Source: Epiperipatus broadwayi (taxonomy: Eukaryota > Onychophora > Udeonychophora > Euonychophora > Peripatidae). Taken from it: DNA of 64,000 bases. The stretch's first letter is position 1, and the number at the start of each line of letters is the position of its first letter. The notes under the pieces were generated by a model. That model saw only the letters and a program-made list of their open reading frames with translations, had not been told where the DNA came from and ran no database searches. Position numbers and translations under genes: made by a program. Below, one piece after another: positions 59,609 through 64,000 of the stretch. Where the stretch lies: contig JAQFVV010006221.1 of the NCBI GenBank assembly GCA_028023455.1, positions 10,399,011-10,463,010 on the forward strand, read 5' to 3'.

Positions 59609-59666
59609 TCTCACCCCCAGATCAGCTGATTTCAAACTGGTTTGTTCTCCTCAGTGAGGGATAGAG
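59609..59666 (-). ncRNA. Hammerhead ribozyme, family F unit 5 (compensated stem II)
   Basis: Stem II reads GAAC-AAACCA-GTTT where the other units have GAGC-AAACCA-GCTT. The two substitutions turn one G-C pair into A-U and keep the helix. Core, stem I and stem III are unchanged. Confidence 0.82.
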
Positions 59667-59875
59667 TATAGAAACTAGATCTAAACACTGACTCTCAAGT
59701 GTTTATGCAAAACGTTTCTATCAGATTGCAAGCGTGAATTTTTCAGACCGGTAAAGTCTTCAAACTCAGCCTAGCAAACCAAATATTTATATGGGTCTGA
59801 TCTCAGTTCAGTATCACCATATAATCAAAGTCTCTGCAATATATATCATTGCAAGAAAACTTTAAAGGTACATTT

Positions 59876-60150
59876 ATGAAAAACAAAAACAAGTTACTCA
59901 AGTAACCTGCTATCACTTGTTATTTATGTTCAAAAGATGGCGCTTTACCAAAACTTCCGAACAAGTGTAAAATTTGTTTACATAAACGAAAAAAGAGTCA
60001 GAATTAACTACCTCTTTCATTTTATGTAAACAAATTTTACACTTGTTCGGAAGTTTTGATAAAGCGCCATCTTTTGAACATAAATAACAAGTGATAGCAG
60101 GTTACGTGAGTAACTTGTTTTTGTTTTTCATAAATGTACCTTTAAAGTTT
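59876..60150. repeat. Palindrome centre of the family F array
   Basis: The left arm ends ...tttgtttacat at 59983 and the right arm begins atgtaaacaaa... at 60024, leaving a 40-bp spacer derived from the unit itself. Both innermost arms carry cttcc/ggaag where all other units have cacc/ggtg-type sequence, so one arm was copied from the other after that variant arose. Confidence 0.9.
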
Positions 60151-60340
60151 TCTTGCAATGATATATATTGCAGAGTCTTTGATTATATGGTGATACTGAA
60201 CTGAGATCACACCCATATAAATATCTGGCTTGCTAGGCTGAGTTTGAAGACTTTACGGGTCTGAAAAATTCACGCTTGCAATCTGATAGAAACGTTTTGC
60301 ATAAACACTTGAGAGTCAGTGTTTAGATCTAGTTTCTATA

Positions 60341-60398
60341 CTCTATCCCTCACTGAGGAGAGCAAACCAGCTTGAAATCAGCTGATCTGGGGGTGAGA
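60341..60398 (+). ncRNA. Hammerhead ribozyme, family F right unit 1
   Basis: Plus-strand copy with all elements intact. Predicted cleavage falls after C60387, between ATC and TGGGGG. Confidence 0.8.
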
Positions 60399-60753
60399 AA
60401 ATGAAAGAGGTAGTTAATTCTGACTCTTTTTCGTTTAGGTAAACAAATTTTACACTTGTTCGGTGGTTTTGGTAAAGCGCCATCTTTTGAACATAAATAA
60501 CAAGTGATAGCAGGTTACGTGAGTAACTTGTTTTTGTTTTTCATAAATGTACCTTTAAAGTTTTCTTGCAATGATATATATTGCAGAGACTTTGATTATA
60601 TGGTGATACTGAACTGAGATCAGACCCATATAAATATCTGGCTTGCTAGGCTGAGTTTGAAGACTTTACTGGTCTGAAAAATTCACGCTTGCAATCTGAT
60701 AGAAACGTTTTGCATAAACACTTGAGAGTCAGTGTTTAGATCTAGTTTCTATA

Positions 60754-60810
60754 CTCTATCCCTCACTGAGGAGAGCAAACCAGCTTGAAATCAGCTGATC
60801 TGGGGGTGAG
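60754..60810 (+). ncRNA. Hammerhead ribozyme, family F right unit 2
   Basis: Core and stems intact; the outer stem I strand ends gtgagc instead of gtgaga. Confidence 0.8.
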
Positions 60811-61166
60811 CAAATGAAAGAGGTAGTTAATTCTGACTCTTTTTTCGTTTATGTAAACAAATTTTACACTTGTTCGGTGGTTTTGGTAAAGCGCCATCTT
60901 TTGAACATAAATAACAAGTGATAGCAGGTTACGTGAGTAACTTGTTTTTGTTTTCATAAATGTACCTTTAAAGTTTTCTTGCAATGATATATATTGCAGA
61001 GACTTTGATTATATGGTGATACTGAACTGAGATCAGACCCATATAAATATCTGGCTTGCTAGGCTGAGTTTGAAGACTTTACCGGTCTGAAAAATTCACG
61101 CTTGCAATCTGATAGAAACGTTTTGCATAAACACTTGAGAGTCAGTGTTTAGATCTAGTTTCTATA

Positions 61167-61223
61167 CTCTATCCCTCACTGAGGAGAGCAAACCAGCTTG
61201 AAATCAGCTGATCTGGGGGTGAG
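61167..61223 (+). ncRNA. Hammerhead ribozyme, family F right unit 3
   Basis: Same sequence as right unit 2, including gtgagc. Confidence 0.8.
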
Positions 61224-61580
61224 CAAATGAAAGAGGTAGTTAATTCTGACTCTTTTTTCGTTTATGTAAACAAATTTTACACTTGTTTGGTGGTTTTGGT
61301 AAAGCGCCATCTTTTGAACATAAATAACAAGTGATAGCAGGTTACGTGAGTAACTTGTTTTTGTTTTTCATAAATGTACCTTTAAAGTTTTCTTGCAATG
61401 ATATATATTGCAGAGACTTTGATTATATGGTGATACTGAACTGAGATCAGACCCATATAAATATCTGGCTTGCTAGGCTGAGTTTGAAGACTTTACCGGT
61501 CTGAAAAATTCATGCTTGCAATCTGATAGAAACGTTTTGCATAAACACTTGAGAGTCAGTGTTTAGATCTAGTTTCTATA

Positions 61581-61638
61581 CTCTATCCCTCACTGAGGAG
61601 AGCAAACCAGCTTGAAATCAGCTGATCTGGGGGTGAGA
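61581..61638 (+). ncRNA. Hammerhead ribozyme, family F right unit 4
   Basis: Intact; outer stem I gtgaga. Confidence 0.8.
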
Positions 61639-61994
61639 AAATGAAAGAGGTAGTTAATTCTGACTCTTTTTTCGTTTATGTAAACAAATTTTACACTTGT
61701 TCAGTGGTTTTGGTAAAGCGCCATCTTTTGAACATAAATAACAAGTGATAGCAGGTTACGTGAGTAACTTGTTTTTGTTTTTCATAAATGTACCTTTAAA
61801 GTTTTCTTGCAATGATATATATTGCAGAGACTTTGATTATATGGTGATACTGAACTGAGATCAGACCCATATAAATATCTGGCTTGCTAGGCTGAGTTTG
61901 AAGACTTTACCGGTCTGAAAAATTCACGCTTGCAATCTGATAGAAACGTTTTGCATAAACACTTGAGAGTCAGTGTTTAGATCTAGTTTCTATA

Positions 61995-62052
61995 CTCTAT
62001 CCCTCACTGAGGAGAGCAAACCAGCTTGAAATCAGCTGATCTGGGGGTGAGA
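61995..62052 (+). ncRNA. Hammerhead ribozyme, family F right unit 5
   Basis: Intact; outer stem I gtgaga. Confidence 0.8.
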
Positions 62053-62408
62053 AAATGAAAGAGGTAGTTAATTCTGACTCTTTTTTCGTTTATGTAAACA
62101 AATTTTACACTTGTTTGGTGGTTTTGGTAAAGCGCCATCTTTTGAACATAAATAACAAGTGATAGCAGGTTACGTGAGTAACTTGTTTTTGTTTTTCATA
62201 AATGTACCTTTAAAGTTTTCTTGCAATGATATATATTGCAGAGACTTTGATTATATGGTGATACTGAACTGAGATCAGACCCATATAAATATCTGGCTTG
62301 CTAGGCTGAGTTTGAAGACTTTACCGGTCTGAAAAATTCACGCTTGCAATCTGATAGAAACGTTTTGCATAAACACTTGAGAGTCAGTGTTTAGATCTAG
62401 TTTCTATA

Positions 62409-62466
62409 CTCTATCCCTCACTGAGGAGAGCAAACCAGCTTGAAATCAGCTGATCTGGGGGTGAGA
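62409..62466 (+). ncRNA. Hammerhead ribozyme, family F right unit 6
   Basis: Intact; last ribozyme before the array breaks into TA-rich DNA. Confidence 0.8.
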
Positions 62467-62564
62467 AAATGAAAGAGGTAGTTAATTCTGACTCTTTTTT
62501 CATTTATGTAAACAAATTTTACACTTGTTCGGTGGTTTTGGTAAAGCGCCATCTTTTGAACATA

Positions 62565-63005
62565 TATATATATATATTTATGTTTACACTTATATGCTTT
62601 TGAAATATATTTTAATTTTTAAAAATACAAGTTAAAAAATTTGAAGTAATGATAAAAAAATTTACTATTGTTATAAATTGTTAAATATTGTAGTATAGAT
62701 CTTTTCTAACATTTTAATAATTATAAATGCAATTTTAAATTTCAGACAGAATTTATTTAAATATTACCAAAATTACTCTTTTCTTTATTTTGCTGTAATA
62801 TCTTATATAAATACAATTTATCCAAACTGGTTCTGAAGAAGGCTACAGTACAGTCGAAATGTAGGTGTCTTTATATATGTACAATAAAAGATTTTCACTA
62901 AAAAGTGTTCAAAGTGGTTTGGAGAAATTGTATTTACTTTTACTGATTCATAATATACAACAAAGATTTTAATACTAAAAAAATAATGTAGAAGTATAAC
63001 ATCAA
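62565..63005. other. AT-rich flank with a CTGAAGA-type repeat piece
   Basis: At about 62822-62890, ggttctgaagaaggctacag and gtcgaaatgtaggtgtc recall hammerhead boxes, but no stem I forms. No gene recognised. Confidence 0.35.
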
Positions 63006-63009
63006 ATAT

Positions 63010-63550
63010 CATTTGTTGAACTGCTTTCATCATCTATCATTAAATGCTGAATGTCTAGAACATTTTAAAGTATATTCGAACTTTTCAAATACAAATAAAT
63101 GTTAGTAATAACACACAAATAGGCAACGTATATTAGTAAATTACCCATTTTGAGTCATATTATTCTCAACCCTTCTTCAGGTGTTGCGGGTCTGACCAGT
63201 GATAAGATTAGCATAAGAGTCAAACTTACACCTTTAGATTCTTGAATATTGAATTTTTAGGGCAATGCTCTAACCAACCAAGCTATTCTGTCAAAGGCTA
63301 TGTTGGTTAGAACATTGTATTAAAAATTGGATATTCAACAATCTAAAAGTATGTGATTCTTATGCTATTATCATCACTGGTCAGGCCAGTAATGACTGAA
63401 AAAGACTGGAGAATATTGTATAATTTACTAACCCGTATTGCCTATTTTTTTCTATTAATAACAGTTGTTTGTATTTAAAAAGTTTTAATAAAGTTTAAAA
63501 TTTTCTCGACATTAAACATTTAATGACAGATGATGGAAATAGTCCAACAT
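63010..63550. mobile_element. Inverted pair of type 2 SINEs
   Basis: A minus-oriented copy (about 63010-63298: tail, ctggtcagacccgcaacacc inverse, head ending gcttggttggttagagcat on the minus strand) meets a plus-oriented copy (about 63296-63550: tatgttggttagaacattgt, atcactggtcaggccagtaa, tggaaatagtccaacatatt) head to head. Both tRNA-like heads are worn. Confidence 0.7.
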
Positions 63551-63554
63551 ATTA

Positions 63555-64000
63555 TCACATCTAATATAATTAATAATTTATAAAGCACTTCATAAATTAT
63601 TAATTACAACTTTAAATTGTTTTAAAAGATTTCTAATTATACTCATAAATCGAACGATTTCACATACATTAGCTTGTATAGAAATTGTGGACTTAATCAG
63701 TGAAGTAGTTAATAGCTCCACACACTCAAATCAAAATGCTTTAGATTCACCTATATAATTAGAAAAAAAGTCGAAGATAAGAGTGTCCACTCTTGTTTTT
63801 TAAAGTCATTAATCTTGTGTTAAGATTTGTAGAGGTTACTACTGTCACATTTAGGTGCATAGTCTTAAGATTATAGCCTTAATATATATCACATCTAATA
63901 TACCATCATCACAAACCTTCAGGCAAATTTTAACTCAAATTTTCACTAGGACATAATGCAGATAGATTAACTATATTTTGTTTTTGCTTTAAAAAAACAA
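63555..64000. other. AT-rich region, SINE tail fragment
   Basis: accatcatcacaaaccttca at about 63902 matches the SINE type 2 tail at 27920. Otherwise nothing recognised. Confidence 0.4.

Larger units (their letters stand above)
57806..60023 (-). repeat. Family F 414-bp HHR tandem array, left arm (ribozymes on minus strand)
   Basis: Five complete units and a partial sixth, with starts at 57806, 58220, 58634, 59048, 59462 and 59876, exactly 414 bp apart. Units are nearly identical. Each holds one hammerhead on the minus strand and the ttatatgggtctgatctcag / ttcagtat block shared with family A (ctgaactgagttcagaccca inverted), which ties the array to the dispersed elements. The sixth unit stops at about 60020, near the palindrome centre. 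Unit size and ribozyme spacing match retrozyme-type arrays. Confidence 0.95.
60024..62563 (+). repeat. Family F 414-bp HHR tandem array, right arm (ribozymes on plus strand)
   Basis: Inverted units with the equivalent landmark at 60131, 60544, 60957, 61371, 61785 and 62199 (periods 413, 413, 414, 414, 414). It extends about 360 bp beyond the mirror image of the left boundary and ends at gaacata, fused to a TA microsatellite. Six ribozymes lie on the plus strand. The first inverted unit has extra differences (cacaccc, acgggtct). Confidence 0.95.

Noticed and set aside
60763-60984. 73-residue frame in the family F array
   Set aside because: Chance frame in a non-coding 414-bp repeat; not open in equivalent positions of sister units.
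62822-62890. Hammerhead motif in ctgaagaaggctacag...gaaat
   Set aside because: Core-like boxes are present but no stem I forms, and stem II is offset by one base.

Overview
The window is AT-rich (about 70% or more by eye), intron- and repeat-dominated DNA from an animal nuclear genome, most likely an invertebrate. Support: degenerate non-LTR retrotransposons, a complete hAT element, a TTAA-flanked piggyBac-like MITE, several tRNA-derived SINEs with target-site duplications, and a few isolated stretches that look like spliced exons. There is no operon, rRNA or CRISPR. The species cannot be fixed from the sequence alone.

The main result is a superfamily of repeats carrying hammerhead-ribozyme (HHR) cores, called families A to F here. 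About 36 copies fit the order stem I / CUGANGA / stem II hairpin / GAAA / very short stem III / UH / stem I'. Family F is a 414-bp unit repeated in tandem at 57.8-60.0 kb and again in inverted orientation at 60.0-62.56 kb, forming a palindrome of about 4.7 kb with 11 ribozymes. Family A is a 452/453-bp unit, dispersed at 15.7-16.25, 18.5-19.6, 30.1-30.9, 38.8-39.75, 42.6-43.3, 47.1-47.5 and 54.0-54.45 kb. Family B (0.77-1.02, 14.0, 17.0-17.3, 31.8, 54.5-55.0 kb) has 11-13 bp target-site duplications at three insertions. Families C (45.3, 49.45 kb), D (3.6-4.3, 51.4 kb; it also carries a tRNA-like segment) and E (41.45-41.75 kb) are divergent. The architecture resembles known retrozymes and Penelope-type elements: short non-autonomous units delimited by type I HHRs and spread by reverse transcription. 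The frequent head-to-head inverted copies are unusual.

Layout: 0-3.3 kb AT-rich with one family B insertion; 3.3-4.3 SINE and family D; 4.55-8.15 complete but inactivated hAT; 9.0-9.8 LINE fragment; 10.1-10.7 repeat with a telomere-like core, next to a candidate exon; 12.3 SINE; 13.3 LINE 3' end; 13.6-15.0 fold-backs; 15.7-19.6 families A and B; 22.0-22.8 LINE reverse transcriptase remnant; 25.2 candidate exon; 26.6 long perfect (ATT)n; 30.1-32.1 family A next to a LINE split by a family B insertion; 32.5-33.0 SINE with a 42-bp minisatellite; 34.6 SINE; 35.1-35.9 MITE; 38.8-49.5 families A, C and E, a LINE 3' end, a second telomere-like repeat and a SINE; 51.4-51.9 family D and a fold-back; 54.0-55.0 families A and B; 55.4-56.8 a candidate protein gene with promoter-like elements; 57.8-62.56 the family F palindrome; 63.0-63.55 an inverted SINE pair.

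No complete host gene can be assembled here. The candidate exons are reported with modest confidence and no product is assigned.
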